Source: Sphingomonas sp. S-NIH.Pt15_0812
GTDB lineage: Bacteria; Pseudomonadota; Alphaproteobacteria; Sphingomonadales; Sphingomonadaceae
DNA length: 64,000 nucleotides
Assembly: GCF_003951315.1 (NCBI RefSeq)
Contig: NZ_QLJH01000003.1
Span: 1-64,000 of the forward strand
Direction: 5' to 3'
Below the pieces are notes generated by a model. The model worked only from the letters and a program-made list of their open reading frames with translations. It made no database searches and had not been told where the DNA came from. The number at the start of each line of letters is the position of its first letter. The stretch's first letter is position 1. This document shows, piece after piece, positions 1-9,400 of this stretch. The position numbers were made by a program, and so were the translations under genes.

Positions 1-34
1 TGTCGCGCAAGTCCATCGAATACGGCTTCGCCAT
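1..34 (-). mobile_element. IS630-family transposase, N-terminal start only (partial, runs off left edge)
   Basis: Reading the minus strand from the ATG at 34, the first 11 codons give MAKPYSMDLRD, the typical opening of IS630-type transposases (M-x-x-P-Y-S-x-D-L-R). A strong purine-rich ribosome binding site (GGAGGAGG) lies about 9 nt upstream of this ATG. The rest of the gene is outside the window, so whether it is intact cannot be judged. The call rests on a short but characteristic N-terminus; the element end, somewhere between about 40 and 200, was not located. Confidence 0.6.
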
Positions 35-220
35 GCAGACCGGCCTCCTCCGCCAGCCTGCCCTTGAATCAGATCAGCGCCTCCATGGAAATCCCCATCG
101 ATTCAGCCCCACGTCATCCCGCTCTAGATGCGCGAAAGCCGCCGCTCCCCGAAGGGAACGACGACTTTCGCGCCCCATCGATCACGCGACGCCCGCCACG
201 CGATCAATCGAGGCCGTGCT

Positions 221-871
221 TCAGGCGAAGCTGGCGGCGGTCTTGCGACGGCGATAGCGCGCCGCGCCACCGACCATGCCGAACCCGACCAGCATCAGTG
301 CCCAGGTCGACGGCTCGGGAACGCTGAACACGATGTTGTCGGTCTCGAGCGAGTTGGTGCCGCTGCTGAGCGTCAGGCCACCCAGCGACTCACCGGCGCC
401 CGCAAGGAAGGTGATGCGGCGGTTGGTGCGCGGCACGTCCTGGTTGCCATTGGCGGGGACGACGAACTGCGAACCGGTATAGGTGGCGAGCACCGCACCG
501 GTCGTGCTCAGCACGCGGATGGTGTTGAACGCATCGATCGAACCCAGGAACAGGCTGATCGACTGATAGCCCATGGCGGTGCTCCGCAACGTGGCGGCGC
601 CGCCACCCAGGACCGACAGATAGGCCGAGCCATCGCTGAATGCCGGGCGCGCGCCGGTCGAGGCGGAATCGGCATTGCTGACGATATAGCCCGAGCCGGT
701 CAGCGTGAAGCCGGTGGGCACGGTCGTGCCGTTGTTGAAGTCGACCACCGTCCCACCAGCCGGCGCGGCGAAGGTCGCCGTGCTGCCGAGCTGGGTGGTG
801 AAGGACACGGCATAGGCCGGCGATGCGACAGCCGTCAGCACGGCCGCGGCAACGGCGAATTTCTTGATCAT
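221..871 (-). CDS. PEP-CTERM sorting domain protein
   Basis: A secreted 216-aa protein with a Sec signal peptide (MIKKFAVAAAVLTAVASPAYA, residues 1-21 counted from the ATG at 871). Its C-terminal sorting module (about residues 184-216) has the VPEPSTWALM motif, a short hydrophobic helix and a basic RYRRRK tail. Such proteins are processed and surface-anchored or exported by exosortase (EpsH/XrtA-type) systems, usually together with exopolysaccharide. The middle part is Ser/Thr/Gly-rich beta-type sequence of unknown function. The ATG at 871 is preferred over one five codons upstream because AAAGGGG sits 5 nt before it. No exosortase gene lies in this window. The gene stands alone next to the IS630 start. 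Confidence 0.85.
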   Translation of the reverse strand: MIKKFAVAAAVLTAVASPAYAVSFTTQLGSTATFAAPAGGTVVDFNNGTTVPTGFTLTGSGYIVSNADSASTGARPAFSDGSAYLSVLGGGAATLRSTAMGYQSISLFLGSIDAFNTIRVLSTTGAVLATYTGSQFVVPANGNQDVPRTNRRITFLAGAGESLGGLTLSSGTNSLETDNIVFSVPEPSTWALMLVGFGMVGGAARYRRRKTAASFA

Positions 872-1210
872 GACAACCCCTTTCATGCGGTGCCCCCGAG
901 CCTCTCCGGACCCCCCGGTCGTCGTCGGTGCAACGCTGCCCTAATGGAGTTTCAGATGTAGAAGTTTCTGAATAATTCGTAAATTCCAAATGGTTCCATG
1001 GCCTTGCTCAAATTCGGCACAGAAGATCAAACCGGGCTAACCCATGTCATGAGAAACCTTCTTGCCATTGGCGCGTGCCCTCCGGCGCGGAAACCGATGA
1101 TCATCATGGCCGGGCGATTCACGGGCCGGCCCTGCCCCATTGCCGGTGGCGTGCGCCGCCACTAAGCGCTCGGCTTTGCCGCTCGCGCGGCGTCAGGGAA
1201 GGACGGATAG
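872..1210. other. Intergenic region, divergent promoters presumed
   Basis: About 340 bases between the divergent PEP-CTERM gene (minus) and the membrane protein gene (plus). An A+T-rich patch at about 950-1000 is the likeliest promoter area for the minus gene. I see no RNA gene, coding frame or clear terminator here. Confidence 0.4.
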
Positions 1211-2995
1211 GTGATCGCAACCGGTTCGACGGGATTGCGCCGCGATGTGGAGCAGCGCTGGGTCGCGCTGGTCCTGATCGCCTGGCTGGCGGTCGCCGCC
1301 TGGTTCCTGCATGAGCGCTGGACCGCGATCCGCTGGCTGTCGCTCGGCGATACCGACGACAATATGCGGCTGATGCAGGTCCGCGCCTGGCTGGATGGCC
1401 AGGGCTGGTACGACCTGCGCCAGTATCGGATGAACCCACCCGCCGGCTTCGACATCCATTGGAGCCGCATCGTCGACCTGCCGATCGCCGGGCTGATCCT
1501 GTTCTTCCGCCTGTTCGTGTCGCCAAGCTGGGCGGAGCGGCTGGCATGCGGCCTTGCCCCGCTGCTGCCGCTGTCGGTGGTGATGCTGGCGCTGGCCGCC
1601 ACGGCCCGCCGCCTGGTCGCGCCGGTTGCCTGGCCGTTGGCGCTGATCGTGCTGGTGTCGAGTTGCGGCGCGACGATGCTGATGTTCATGCCGGAGCGGA
1701 TCGACCATCATAACTGGCAGCTTGCCTGTCTGGCGGTGACCGTGGCCGGGCTGAGCGACTCGCGCCAGGGGCGGGGCGGGTTGCAGGTCGGACTGGCAAG
1801 CGCGGTGTCGCTGTCGATCGGGCTGGAGATGCTGCCCTATGCCGCCATGGCCGGTGCGATCATCACGCTACGCTGGATCTGGACGCCCGGCGAGGCGAAG
1901 CGGCTGGCCGTCTATGCGCTGACGCTGGGCGGCGGCGGCGGGCTCGGCTTCCTGCTCTTCGCGTCCTATGCCAATCGCGTGATGCGCTGCGACGCCTTGA
2001 CCCCGGTATGGCTGAGCGTGCTGGTGGTGGCCGGCGCGCTGCTGCTGGCGATGGCGCTGTGGTCGCCGCGATCGCTGGCGGTCCGGCTGGGGATGGCGGT
2101 GGCGGCGGGCGCGGTGATCGCGATCGGCTTCGCGCTCCTCTTCCCGCAATGCCTGGGGCGGCCCGAGCAGGTCAGCCCCGAACTGGCGCGGACCTGGCTG
2201 GACAATGTCCGGGAAGCCAAGCCGCTCTACAAGCACCCGTTCCGCGTCGCCTTCCCGATCGCGACGCTGCCGCTGATCGGGCTGATCGGCGCACTGGTCG
2301 CCGCCTGGCGGGCGCGTCGCCAGCCGAGCGCGGTGGGCTGGACCGCAGTGGCGCTGTTCACCAGCTTCGCGGTCGCGATGCTCGCCTGGCAGGCGCGCGC
2401 GGGACCGGCGGCGCAGATGCTGGCGGTGCCGGGCGCGGTGGCGCTGGCGGCGATGATCCTGCCCTGGCTCCTCAACCACCGCTCGCCGCTGGTGCGGGTC
2501 GGCGGGCCGGTGGCGGCGTTCGTGGTGCTGACCGGCATGTTCGCCGGGCTGGCGGTCAAGTGGCTGCCGATCGACCGGCCGAGCGCCTATACGCGCCGCG
2601 TCAACGCAGCGACGGGCGAATGCATGCGGACCTCGCGCCTGCTGACGCTGAACCGGATGCCGGCGGCGACCGTCTTCACCTTCGTCGACCTGGGCCCGCG
2701 CCTCATCACCATCACCCATCACGACGCCATCGCAGGCCCCTATCATCGCAATGGCGACGCGATCCTGGACGTGCAGCACGCCTTTGGCCGCGGCCCGGCG
2801 GCGGCGCGGGCGATCATGAAGCGGCATGGCGCGACGATGTTGCTGGTCTGCCCGAACATGGCCGAGGCGACCATCTATCGCGCGCGCAATCCCGGCGGCT
2901 TCTACGACCGGCTGGCGCATGGCGCGACGTTCGACTGGCTGACGCCGGTGCCGCTGGTCAAGGGTTCGCCCTATCGGATGTTCCGGATCTCCTGA
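1211..2995 (+). CDS. Polytopic inner-membrane protein, GT-C glycosyltransferase-like
   Basis: A 594-aa protein with about 11-13 predicted membrane helices. It starts at a GTG preceded by GGAAGGA with 7-nt spacing. After the first helix there is an acidic loop motif DTDDNMR (residues 47-53), then GQGWYDLRQYRMNPP and an HWSR motif, and later RIDHHNW near residue 163. An Asp-rich first loop followed by many helices is the pattern of GT-C enzymes that use lipid-linked sugars (STT3/ArnT-like). Close relatives in sphingomonads are, as I recall, often labelled AcrB/AcrD/AcrF family, but nothing here resembles an RND pump, which is about 1000 aa with large periplasmic domains. Donor and acceptor are unknown. 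It is monocistronic, ending at a hairpin shared with convergent marC. Confidence 0.6.
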   Translation: MIATGSTGLRRDVEQRWVALVLIAWLAVAAWFLHERWTAIRWLSLGDTDDNMRLMQVRAWLDGQGWYDLRQYRMNPPAGFDIHWSRIVDLPIAGLILFFRLFVSPSWAERLACGLAPLLPLSVVMLALAATARRLVAPVAWPLALIVLVSSCGATMLMFMPERIDHHNWQLACLAVTVAGLSDSRQGRGGLQVGLASAVSLSIGLEMLPYAAMAGAIITLRWIWTPGEAKRLAVYALTLGGGGGLGFLLFASYANRVMRCDALTPVWLSVLVVAGALLLAMALWSPRSLAVRLGMAVAAGAVIAIGFALLFPQCLGRPEQVSPELARTWLDNVREAKPLYKHPFRVAFPIATLPLIGLIGALVAAWRARRQPSAVGWTAVALFTSFAVAMLAWQARAGPAAQMLAVPGAVALAAMILPWLLNHRSPLVRVGGPVAAFVVLTGMFAGLAVKWLPIDRPSAYTRRVNAATGECMRTSRLLTLNRMPAATVFTFVDLGPRLITITHHDAIAGPYHRNGDAILDVQHAFGRGPAAARAIMKRHGATMLLVCPNMAEATIYRARNPGGFYDRLAHGATFDWLTPVPLVKGSPYRMFRIS

Positions 2996-3009
2996 TCCGC
3001 CGCCGCCAT

Positions 3010-3039
3010 GCACCACCCCCGCCTGCGCCGGGGTGGTGC
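3010..3039. terminator. Bidirectional terminator-like hairpin between convergent genes
   Basis: A perfect 10-bp stem (GCACCACCCC / GGGGTGGTGC) with a 10-nt loop lies between the stop codons of the membrane protein gene and marC. There is no clear U-tract, so intrinsic activity is uncertain. Confidence 0.5.
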
Positions 3040-3056
3040 GCGCGGGTCGGAAATGT

Positions 3057-3680
3057 CTACCCGCGCAACGTGACGGTGATCCCGTCGATCACGAACTGCA
3101 CGGCGAGCGCCGCCAGCAGGACGCCGAGCAGACGGGTGATGACCGCTTCGATCTTCGCACCCAGCACCCGCATGATCGGGCCGGCGGCGAGCAGCGCGAC
3201 CAGCGTCAGCAGCAGGATCGTCGCCATCGCGGCGAGCACCACCAGCGACCGCTCCAGCCCCTCGTTGCGGCCCATCAGCAGCATGACCGAGGCGATCGAG
3301 CCCGGCCCCGCGATCATCGGCATCGCCATGGGGAAGATCGAGACATCCTCGACCTCGTGATCGGCCACCACCTTGGCGGCGCGATCCTCGCGGCGCTGGG
3401 TGCGCTTCTCGAACACCATTTCCAACGCGATCAGGAACAGCATGATGCCGCCGGCGATGCGGAAGCTCGACAGGCTGATGCCCAGGCCCCGCAACAGCGC
3501 CTCGCCGAACAGCGCGAAGACGAACAGGATCAGCGACGCCACGCCGACCGCGCGCACCGCCATCGCCCGCTTCACGGTCGCGGTCGCGCCCGCCGACAGG
3601 CCGGCATAGATGGGCGCGCAGCCCGGCGGATCGATCACCACGAAGAAGGTGATGAGCGACGAGACGAACAGCTCGATCAT
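3057..3680 (-). CDS. MarC family integral membrane protein
   Basis: A 207-aa protein with about six membrane helices, matching the MarC/UPF0056 family over its full length. It has the N-terminal FFVVIDPPGCAPIYAGLS segment, the central FPMAMPMIAGPGSIASVML motif and the C-terminal RLLGVLLAALAVQFVIDGI helix. The FP-A-P-AGPG motif and the length are diagnostic. The molecular function is unresolved; the historical link to multiple antibiotic resistance has been dropped for E. coli MarC. It lies just downstream of folD on the same strand (31-nt gap). Confidence 0.88.
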   Translation of the reverse strand: MIELFVSSLITFFVVIDPPGCAPIYAGLSAGATATVKRAMAVRAVGVASLILFVFALFGEALLRGLGISLSSFRIAGGIMLFLIALEMVFEKRTQRREDRAAKVVADHEVEDVSIFPMAMPMIAGPGSIASVMLLMGRNEGLERSLVVLAAMATILLLTLVALLAAGPIMRVLGAKIEAVITRLLGVLLAALAVQFVIDGITVTLRG

Positions 3681-3711
3681 GCCGCCCGCGCCCCGGCCAG
3701 GCCAAGGCGGC

Positions 3712-4578
3712 TCACAGCGGGAAGGCCACGCCGTCGCGGCGGCAGGCGGCCTCCAGCGTGTTGCGGAGCAGGCAGGCGATGGTCATCGGCCCCACCCCGC
3801 CCGGCACCGGCGTGATCGCGCCCGCGACCGCCACGGCACCGGCGAAGTCGACATCGCCGACCAGCCCGGTCTCGGTCCGGTTGATGCCGACATCGATCAC
3901 GGTCGCCCCCGGCTTGATCCAGTCGCCCCGGATCATCCGCGGGATGCCGACCGCCGCGACGACGATATCGGCGGCGCGCAGCCGGGCGGGCAGGTCGCGG
4001 GTGCGGCTGTGCGCGATCGTCACCGTGCAGCTTTCGCCGAGCAGCAATTGCGCCATCGGCTTGCCGACGATGTTGGAGCGGCCGACCACCACCGCGTCCA
4101 GGCCGGACAGGCTGGGATGGACCGACTTGAGCAGCATCAGGCAGCCGAGCGGCGTGCACGGCACCAGCGCCGGCAGGCCGGTCGCCAGCCGCCCGGCATT
4201 GGCGGGGTGGAAGCCGTCGACGTCCTTGTTCGGGTCGATCGCGGCAATCACCGCCTGCGCGTCCATCTGCGGCGGCAGCGGCAGCTGGACGAGGATGCCG
4301 TCGATCGCCGGATCGGCGTTCAGCTCGGCCACCAGCGCCATCAGCGCCGCCTGTTCGGCATCGGCGGGCAGGCGATGCTCGACGCTGACCATGCCGGCCG
4401 CGACCGTCGCCTTGCCCTTGGAGCGGACATAGACGGAGGACGCCGCATCCTCGCCGACCAGCACCACGGCGAGCCCCGGCGCACGGCCGGTCTGCGCCTG
4501 GAACGTGGCGACTCCCTCTGCCACTTGGGAACGCAGGGTGGCGGCCACGGCCTTGCCGTCGATGATGCTAGCGGTCAT
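3712..4578 (-). CDS. folD: Bifunctional methylenetetrahydrofolate dehydrogenase / cyclohydrolase FolD
   Basis: A 288-aa cytosolic enzyme interconverting 5,10-methylene-, methenyl- and 10-formyl-tetrahydrofolate with NADP. The catalytic Tyr-x-x-x-Lys is seen as Y50/K54 in VYVRSKGK, followed by [10 protein letters not shown] and the cofactor-domain signature [18 protein letters not shown]. Length matches the family. The ATG overlaps the stop of the upstream DUF167 gene by 4 nt (ATGA), so the two are probably translationally coupled in a yggT-yggU-folD(-marC) unit. Confidence 0.96.
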   Translation of the reverse strand: MTASIIDGKAVAATLRSQVAEGVATFQAQTGRAPGLAVVLVGEDAASSVYVRSKGKATVAAGMVSVEHRLPADAEQAALMALVAELNADPAIDGILVQLPLPPQMDAQAVIAAIDPNKDVDGFHPANAGRLATGLPALVPCTPLGCLMLLKSVHPSLSGLDAVVVGRSNIVGKPMAQLLLGESCTVTIAHSRTRDLPARLRAADIVVAAVGIPRMIRGDWIKPGATVIDVGINRTETGLVGDVDFAGAVAVAGAITPVPGGVGPMTIACLLRNTLEAACRRDGVAFPL

Positions 4579-4883
4579 GGCGCCGCCTCATAAAGCGCCG
4601 CCGCGCGTTCCGCCAGCATCTGCGGGTCGCCGGCGACGTGCAGCCGTTTGACCCGCGCCGTCTCGCCGCTGTGGATCGTCACCGCGCCGCGCGCCACCGC
4701 GAAATGCCGGGCGGCCAGGGCACGAACCGCGTCGTTGGCGGAGCCATCGGTCGGCGCGGTGGCGACGCGGACGGCGAAATGCTCGGGCGCCCCCACCCCC
4801 CAGGCATCGCGCCCGCCGCGCGGCGTGACCCGGACCGACACCAGCAATCCGTCCTTCGCCGCGCGCCACGGGCGCCCGGTCAT
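4575..4883 (-). CDS. DUF167 (YggU) family protein
   Basis: A 102-aa basic protein matching the small DUF167/YggU family: N-terminal [14 protein letters not shown], then [15 protein letters not shown] and [13 protein letters not shown]. The biochemical function of the family is unknown. I chose the ATG at 4883, which follows the yggT stop; an ATG at 4919 inside the yggT 3' end would add 12 residues with no similarity to the family. It sits between yggT and folD, a common order in alphaproteobacteria, and overlaps the folD start by 4 nt. Confidence 0.85.
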   Translation of the reverse strand: MTGRPWRAAKDGLLVSVRVTPRGGRDAWGVGAPEHFAVRVATAPTDGSANDAVRALAARHFAVARGAVTIHSGETARVKRLHVAGDPQMLAERAAALYEAAP

Positions 4884-4896
4884 CCCGCCGGCCGGA

Positions 4897-5202
4897 TCAG
4901 ACGGTCGGGCCGTAGACATAGCTGGCCGCGATATTGGGCAGCACGATGCTCGACAGGATGTAGATCAGCAGCAGCACGATCAGCGGCGACAGGTCGAGCG
5001 CGCCGAAATCGGGCAGGATGCGGCGGATCGGGCGATAGAGCGGCTCGGTGATGCGCTGCAGCGCGTTCCACACCGACCGGACGAAGTCGTTATAGGTGTT
5101 GATGATGTTGAACGCGATCAGCCACGACAGGATCGCCTGGATGACGATCACCCACCATAGGAGGTTGAGCAGCAACTGGACGATCTGAAGGACAGCAAGC
5201 AA
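4897..5202 (-). CDS. YggT family membrane protein
   Basis: A 101-aa protein with two hydrophobic segments at residues 1-26 and about 68-95. The conserved family segment DFVRSVWNALQRITEPLYRPIRRILPD lies between them and shows the Pro/Arg pattern typical of YggT. The start is TTG at 5202, with GGAG 8 nt upstream. The family is linked to osmotic tolerance and to septum or cell-envelope functions in several bacteria, but no reaction is known. It heads the yggT-yggU-folD run. Confidence 0.87.
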   Translation of the reverse strand: MLAVLQIVQLLLNLLWWVIVIQAILSWLIAFNIINTYNDFVRSVWNALQRITEPLYRPIRRILPDFGALDLSPLIVLLLIYILSSIVLPNIAASYVYGPTV

Positions 5203-5289
5203 GGCAGGAACTCCGGTGGCTAGACCTGATCTATAGGAAGCCCGCGGCCCGGAAAGAACCCCTTGGGCCTCCTTCCCGCCCCGCCGGCC

Positions 5290-6198
5290 TCAGCGCCCCC
5301 TGGCGCTGACCAGCGTTCCTGCACCCTGACGGGTAAAGATTTCGAGCAGCATCGCGTGCGGGATGCGCCCGTCCAGGATCACCGCCGCATCGACGCCCGA
5401 CTGCACCGCCGCGACGCAGGTCTGCACCTTGGGGATCATGCCGCCGGTGATGGTGCCGTCCTGTTGCAGGCGCAGTACGTCGGCGGGCGACAGGTCGCTC
5501 ATCAGGTCGCCCCCCTTGTCGAGCACGCCGGCCACGTCGGTAAGGAGGAAGAAGCGCGACGCCCCCATCGCCGAGGCGATCGCGCCGGCCATGGTATCGG
5601 CGTTGATGTTGTACGTCTGGCCATCCGCGCCGATGCCGACCGGGGCAACGACCGGAATGATGTCGGCCGCCGACAGCGTGTCGAGGATGCGGCGGTCGAC
5701 CGCCACCGGCTCGCCGACAAAGCCCAGGTCGACATGCCGCTCGATGCCCTGGAGCGGATCGGGATCGCGGACGCCGACCTTCTCCGCCAGCACCAGCCCG
5801 GCATCCTTGCCCGACAGGCCGACCGCGCGGCCGCCCGCCTGGCCGATCCAGCCGACGATATCCTTGTTGATCGATCCGGCCAGGACCATCTCGGCGATCT
5901 TGGCGGTTTCCGCGTCGGTCACGCGAAGGCCGTTGACGAACTGCGATTCGACGCCCAGCCGCTTGAGCATCGACCCGATCTGCGGGCCGCCGCCATGCAC
6001 CACCACCGGGTTGATGCCGACCTGCTTCAGCAGCACGACATCCTCGGCGAAATCGCGCTGCAATTCGGGGTCGCCCATGGCGTGGCCGCCATATTTCACC
6101 ACGAAGGTCTTGCCGGCATAACGCTGCAGATAGGGCAGCGCCTCGGTCAGCGTTTCCGCCTTGGCGAGCAGGGCGGAGTCGGGGCGGTGATAGGTCAT
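5290..6198 (-). CDS. argB: Acetylglutamate kinase
   Basis: A 302-aa cytosolic enzyme that phosphorylates N-acetylglutamate in arginine biosynthesis. Amino-acid kinase fold motifs are clear: [13 protein letters not shown] near the N-terminus (ATP and phosphate contact), [23 protein letters not shown] and [11 protein letters not shown]. The frame is open further upstream to 6387, but that stretch is Cys/Trp/Arg-rich non-family sequence. The ATG at 6198 ([15 protein letters not shown]) fits the family N-terminus. The N-terminal helix before the kinase core suggests the arginine-inhibitable class (inference). Confidence 0.96.
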   Translation of the reverse strand: MTYHRPDSALLAKAETLTEALPYLQRYAGKTFVVKYGGHAMGDPELQRDFAEDVVLLKQVGINPVVVHGGGPQIGSMLKRLGVESQFVNGLRVTDAETAKIAEMVLAGSINKDIVGWIGQAGGRAVGLSGKDAGLVLAEKVGVRDPDPLQGIERHVDLGFVGEPVAVDRRILDTLSAADIIPVVAPVGIGADGQTYNINADTMAGAIASAMGASRFFLLTDVAGVLDKGGDLMSDLSPADVLRLQQDGTITGGMIPKVQTCVAAVQSGVDAAVILDGRIPHAMLLEIFTRQGAGTLVSARGR

Positions 6199-6256
6199 GC
6201 GCGCGCCTATAGGGTCGCGCGGGTTGCTAGGCCAGACCCCCGAACCGCGCCGATGG

Positions 6257-6925
6257 TCAGGCGCGGTCCAGCCGCTTGCCCAGCGCCACGAACAGATAGA
6301 TGGCCGGCGGCACCAGCACGCCCGACAGCACCACCTTGGCCAGCATCTGGCCCAGCAGCAGCTCGCCGATCGGGAAGACGCCGGCAAAGGCGATGGTGAC
6401 GAACAACAGCGTGTCGACCACCTGGCTCAACATGCTGGCCAGGCCGGCGCGCAGCCACAACAGGGTCGAACCCTCGCGCCCCTTCAGCCAGGAGAAGATG
6501 GTGACGTTCAGCGTCTGCGAGATGCCATAGCCGACGATGCCGCCCAGCCAGATGCGCCAGGTGCCGCCCAGGATCAGCTGGATCGCGTCGCGGTTGACCG
6601 GCTGCATCTCCGGCGAGGCGGGCAGCGCATGAACCACCAGCGACAGGAGGACGGAGACGATCAGCGGCACGAAGCCGACCTGCACCAGCCGGTTGGCGGT
6701 GTGGCGGCCATGCAGTTCGGCGACCGCGCTGGAGGTGACGACCAGCAGCAGGAAGGCGAAGATGCCCGCCTCCACCGCCAGCGGCCCCAGCGCCACCTGC
6801 TTGTTGCCGAGCACGCCGGCGATGCACACCATGCCGCCATAGAAGACCGAAAAGGCGAACAGCGAACGGGATACGCCGCGTTCCGCGGGAATTGGGGAAC
6901 GGGTGTGAGTGGGGGCGGAGTCCAT
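6257..6925 (-). CDS. yhhQ: Queuosine precursor transporter (YhhQ / DUF165 family)
   Basis: A 222-aa inner-membrane protein with about six helices. It carries DUF165 family features: an acidic/aromatic N-terminal helix pair, [18 protein letters not shown], the [14 protein letters not shown] segment, and [19 protein letters not shown]. The family imports 7-cyano/aminomethyl-7-deazaguanine used to make queuosine in tRNA. The context supports this: queA and tgt, the next enzymes of the same pathway, lie 2.5-5 kb away on the plus strand. No preQ1 riboswitch fold was recognised upstream. Confidence 0.9.
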   Translation of the reverse strand: MDSAPTHTRSPIPAERGVSRSLFAFSVFYGGMVCIAGVLGNKQVALGPLAVEAGIFAFLLLVVTSSAVAELHGRHTANRLVQVGFVPLIVSVLLSLVVHALPASPEMQPVNRDAIQLILGGTWRIWLGGIVGYGISQTLNVTIFSWLKGREGSTLLWLRAGLASMLSQVVDTLLFVTIAFAGVFPIGELLLGQMLAKVVLSGVLVPPAIYLFVALGKRLDRA

Positions 6926-7119
6926 CGCGGAGTGCTAGCGAACCGGCCGCGCCTGCACAATCGGCTGTTCTCCGTGCCGAAATTATGATTTGAACCGCCG
7001 GATGGGCGGAACCCCCGCGGTTCCGGGGATGGGATGCGGGCGCGGTGTGCCCGCGCAAGAAGGAATGACGGCGTGGCTTTCGGATGGGACGGCGCAATGG
7101 TCTGCGGAGCTTTGCGCTG

Positions 7120-8454
7120 ATGGAACGACTGTTGATCGGGATCGCGGGCATCGCCGTGATCCTGGGAATCGCCGTGCTGCTGTCGACCGACCGGCGCGCA
7201 ATCCGGCTGCGCGTGGTGGGCTCCGCCTTCGCGCTCCAGGCCCTGATCGCGGTGGTGGTGCTCTATTGGGGACCGGGCCGCGCGGCGCTGGCGACCGCAT
7301 CGGGCGGCGTCGCGGCGCTGCTCGGCTATTCGCAGCGCGGCACGGAGTTCCTGTTCGGCAACCTCGCCAACCCGGCAGTGGGGGGACAGAGCTTCGCGAT
7401 CGCGGCGCTGCCGGTCATCATCTTCTTCGCCAGCCTGGTGTCGATCCTCTATTATCTGGGGGTGATGCAGCTGATCGTCCGCTGGGTCGGCGGCGCGATC
7501 GAGTGGGTGGTCGGCACCTCCAAGGTCGAATCGCTGTGCGCGGCGGCGAACATCTTCGTCGGCCAGAGCGAATCGCCGCTCGTCATCCGCCCCTATCTGG
7601 CCGGCCTGACGCCGCCGCAGCTGTTCACGGTGATGACCAGCGGCATGGCGGGCGTGGCGGGCACGATCCTGGCGGCCTATGCCTCGATGGGCATCCGCAT
7701 CGAATATCTGCTGGCGGCCAGCTTCATGGCCGCGCCGGGCGGCATCCTGATGGCCAAGATCATCATGCCCGACCGCAGCGTCGCGCCCGAGGGCGAGCTG
7801 CCGCTGGGCGACCTGCCCGACGAGACGCGCCAGATCGAACTCGCCGAGACCCGGATGAGCGGCGCGGGCCCCGCCTCCTTGCCCAGCGAGGCGATCCCCG
7901 GCGAGCCCCTGCCCGAGGCGACGCATGACGAGGAAAAGCCCGCCAACCTGATCATGGCGGCGGCGCAGGGTGCGCAGACCGGCGTGCGGCTGGCGGTGGC
8001 GGTGGGCGCGATGGTGCTCGCCTTCGTCGCGCTGGTCGCGCTCGCCAACGGCCTGCTCGGCAGTCTCGGCGGGCTGATCGGCCTGCCCGGCCTCAGCTTC
8101 CAGGCGCTGCTCGGCTATGTCTTCCAGCCGGTGATGGTGCTGCTCAACGTGCCGTGGAACGAGGCGGGGATCGCCGGCGGCCTGTTCGGCGAAAAGATCG
8201 TGCTGAACGAGTTCGTCGCCTATATCGATCTCGGCAAGCAGGCGGCGCTGCTGTCGCCGCGCACCGTCGCGGTCATCACCTTCGCGCTGTGCGGCTTCGC
8301 CAACTTCTCCTCGATCGCGATCCAGATGGCGGTGACGGGCAGCCTGGCCCCCAACCAGCGGCCGATGATCGCCCGGCTCGGCCTGCGCGCGCTGGCGGCG
8401 GGGAGCCTCGCCAACCTGATGTCGGCGGCGCTGGCGGGGTTGCTGATCGGTTAG
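7120..8454 (+). CDS. Concentrative nucleoside transporter, CNT/NupC family
   Basis: A 444-aa polytopic protein of the CNT family. Family motifs are present: the GQSESPLVIRPYL segment (helix with the nucleoside-binding Gln/Glu), GMAGVAGTILAAYASMGI, the ENxLN-region equivalent NEAGIAGGLFGEKIVLNEFVAY, and the C-terminal TFALCGFANFSSIAIQ signature. It carries a hydrophilic insert at about residues 217-272 (acidic and Pro-rich) between membrane segments. The ATG at 7120 is preferred because GCGGAGC precedes it and the family N-terminus begins there; an upstream in-frame ATG at 7084 adds 12 non-conserved residues. It is transcribed alone and followed by a terminator hairpin. Confidence 0.92.
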   Translation: MERLLIGIAGIAVILGIAVLLSTDRRAIRLRVVGSAFALQALIAVVVLYWGPGRAALATASGGVAALLGYSQRGTEFLFGNLANPAVGGQSFAIAALPVIIFFASLVSILYYLGVMQLIVRWVGGAIEWVVGTSKVESLCAAANIFVGQSESPLVIRPYLAGLTPPQLFTVMTSGMAGVAGTILAAYASMGIRIEYLLAASFMAAPGGILMAKIIMPDRSVAPEGELPLGDLPDETRQIELAETRMSGAGPASLPSEAIPGEPLPEATHDEEKPANLIMAAAQGAQTGVRLAVAVGAMVLAFVALVALANGLLGSLGGLIGLPGLSFQALLGYVFQPVMVLLNVPWNEAGIAGGLFGEKIVLNEFVAYIDLGKQAALLSPRTVAVITFALCGFANFSSIAIQMAVTGSLAPNQRPMIARLGLRALAAGSLANLMSAALAGLLIG

Positions 8455-8559
8455 GATGTGCCGGAGCCCAGGGCCGGGCAAGGAACGCCTGATGGTGCGT
8501 GCAACCATGGGTTCCGGCCTCCGCAGGGGCACGATCAGGCCACACGATGCCGCATTTTG

Positions 8560-8589
8560 GCCGCCCTCGCCGGCTAGGGCGGCATTTTA
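8560..8589 (+). terminator. Rho-independent terminator downstream of the nucleoside transporter gene
   Basis: A perfect 8-bp GC stem (GCCGCCCT / AGGGCGGC) with an 8-nt loop is followed by ATTTTA. It lies 105 nt after the transporter stop and before the cyclophilin gene. Confidence 0.6.
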
Positions 8590-8674
8590 CAGCCCGTGGG
8601 CACGGCGATGTTCAGTTTGGCGCAAGCCGGCAATTGCTCTACAGCCCGCGCCGATTACCCAAGAGTGGATGTCC

Positions 8675-9400
8675 ATGCGCCTTTTCGCCGGTCTGTTTGC
8701 GTTCGCCGCCTGCCTCGCCGCTCCCGCCCTGGCGCAGGATGCTCCTGCCGCCACGACGCGCGTGGCACCGCCTGCGATCACCGACACGCAGAATCTCTGG
8801 CTGCTCGACCTGTCGACCGGTGGCCGGGTCACCATCTGGCTGCGGCCCGATGTCGCGCCGAACATGGTGGAGCGGATCAAGACGCTGACCCGCCAGCATT
8901 TCTATGACGGCCTCACCTTTCACCGGGTGATCGACGGCTTCATGGCGCAGGGCGGCGACCCCAAGGGCGACGGCACCGGTGGGTCGACGCTGCCCAATGT
9001 GAAGGCGGAGTTCAATTACCTGCCGCACGTGCGCGGCGCGGTGTCGGCGGCCCGCGCCGACGATAACGACAGCGCCAACAGCCAGTTCTTCATCGTCTTC
9101 CAGCCGCGTCTCGCGCTCGACAAGAAGTACACGGTGTTCGGCCGGGTGATCGACGGGATGCAATATGTCGACGCGATCGAACGGGGCGAGCCGCCGCAGA
9201 ATCCGAGCCGCATCGTCCATGCCTATATCGCCGCCGACAATCCGCCGGCCTATGTCCCCGCGCCGCCGCCCGCCCCCGCCGCGCTCGGCGCGCCGGTGAC
9301 GCTGCCCGGCACCGGTCCCGGCGCCGGCGCCCCCGCCGGCAAGGCGCTGCCGAAGCGCGCGCCCGCCACGGCCCCCCGCAAGGCTGCGCCCGCCCGTTGA
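8675..9400 (+). CDS. Peptidyl-prolyl cis-trans isomerase, cyclophilin type, exported
   Basis: A 241-aa protein with a signal peptide ending near Ala-Gln ([21 protein letters not shown]). The cyclophilin core carries [20 protein letters not shown], followed by the usual [13 protein letters not shown] active-site strand. It should catalyse prolyl isomerisation in the periplasm. After the domain comes a low-complexity Pro/Ala/Lys tail (about residues 190-241), unusual for PpiA-type enzymes and possibly a wall or membrane contact. The ATG at 8675 is chosen because AAGAG lies about 9 nt upstream and the signal peptide starts there. Its TGA overlaps the TTG start of queA, so it probably leads the queA-tgt operon. 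Confidence 0.9.
   Translation: MRLFAGLFAFAACLAAPALAQDAPAATTRVAPPAITDTQNLWLLDLSTGGRVTIWLRPDVAPNMVERIKTLTRQHFYDGLTFHRVIDGFMAQGGDPKGDGTGGSTLPNVKAEFNYLPHVRGAVSAARADDNDSANSQFFIVFQPRLALDKKYTVFGRVIDGMQYVDAIERGEPPQNPSRIVHAYIAADNPPAYVPAPPPAPAALGAPVTLPGTGPGAGAPAGKALPKRAPATAPRKAAPAR

Noticed and set aside
1..257. Plus-strand coding frame at the left edge
   Set aside because: Its translation is Arg/Pro/Ser-rich without conserved features. The minus-strand transposase start with a strong RBS explains the first bases better.
6926..7119. preQ1 riboswitch for the queuosine precursor transporter
   Set aside because: The region upstream of yhhQ shows no A-rich tail and pseudoknot pattern of preQ1 riboswitches.
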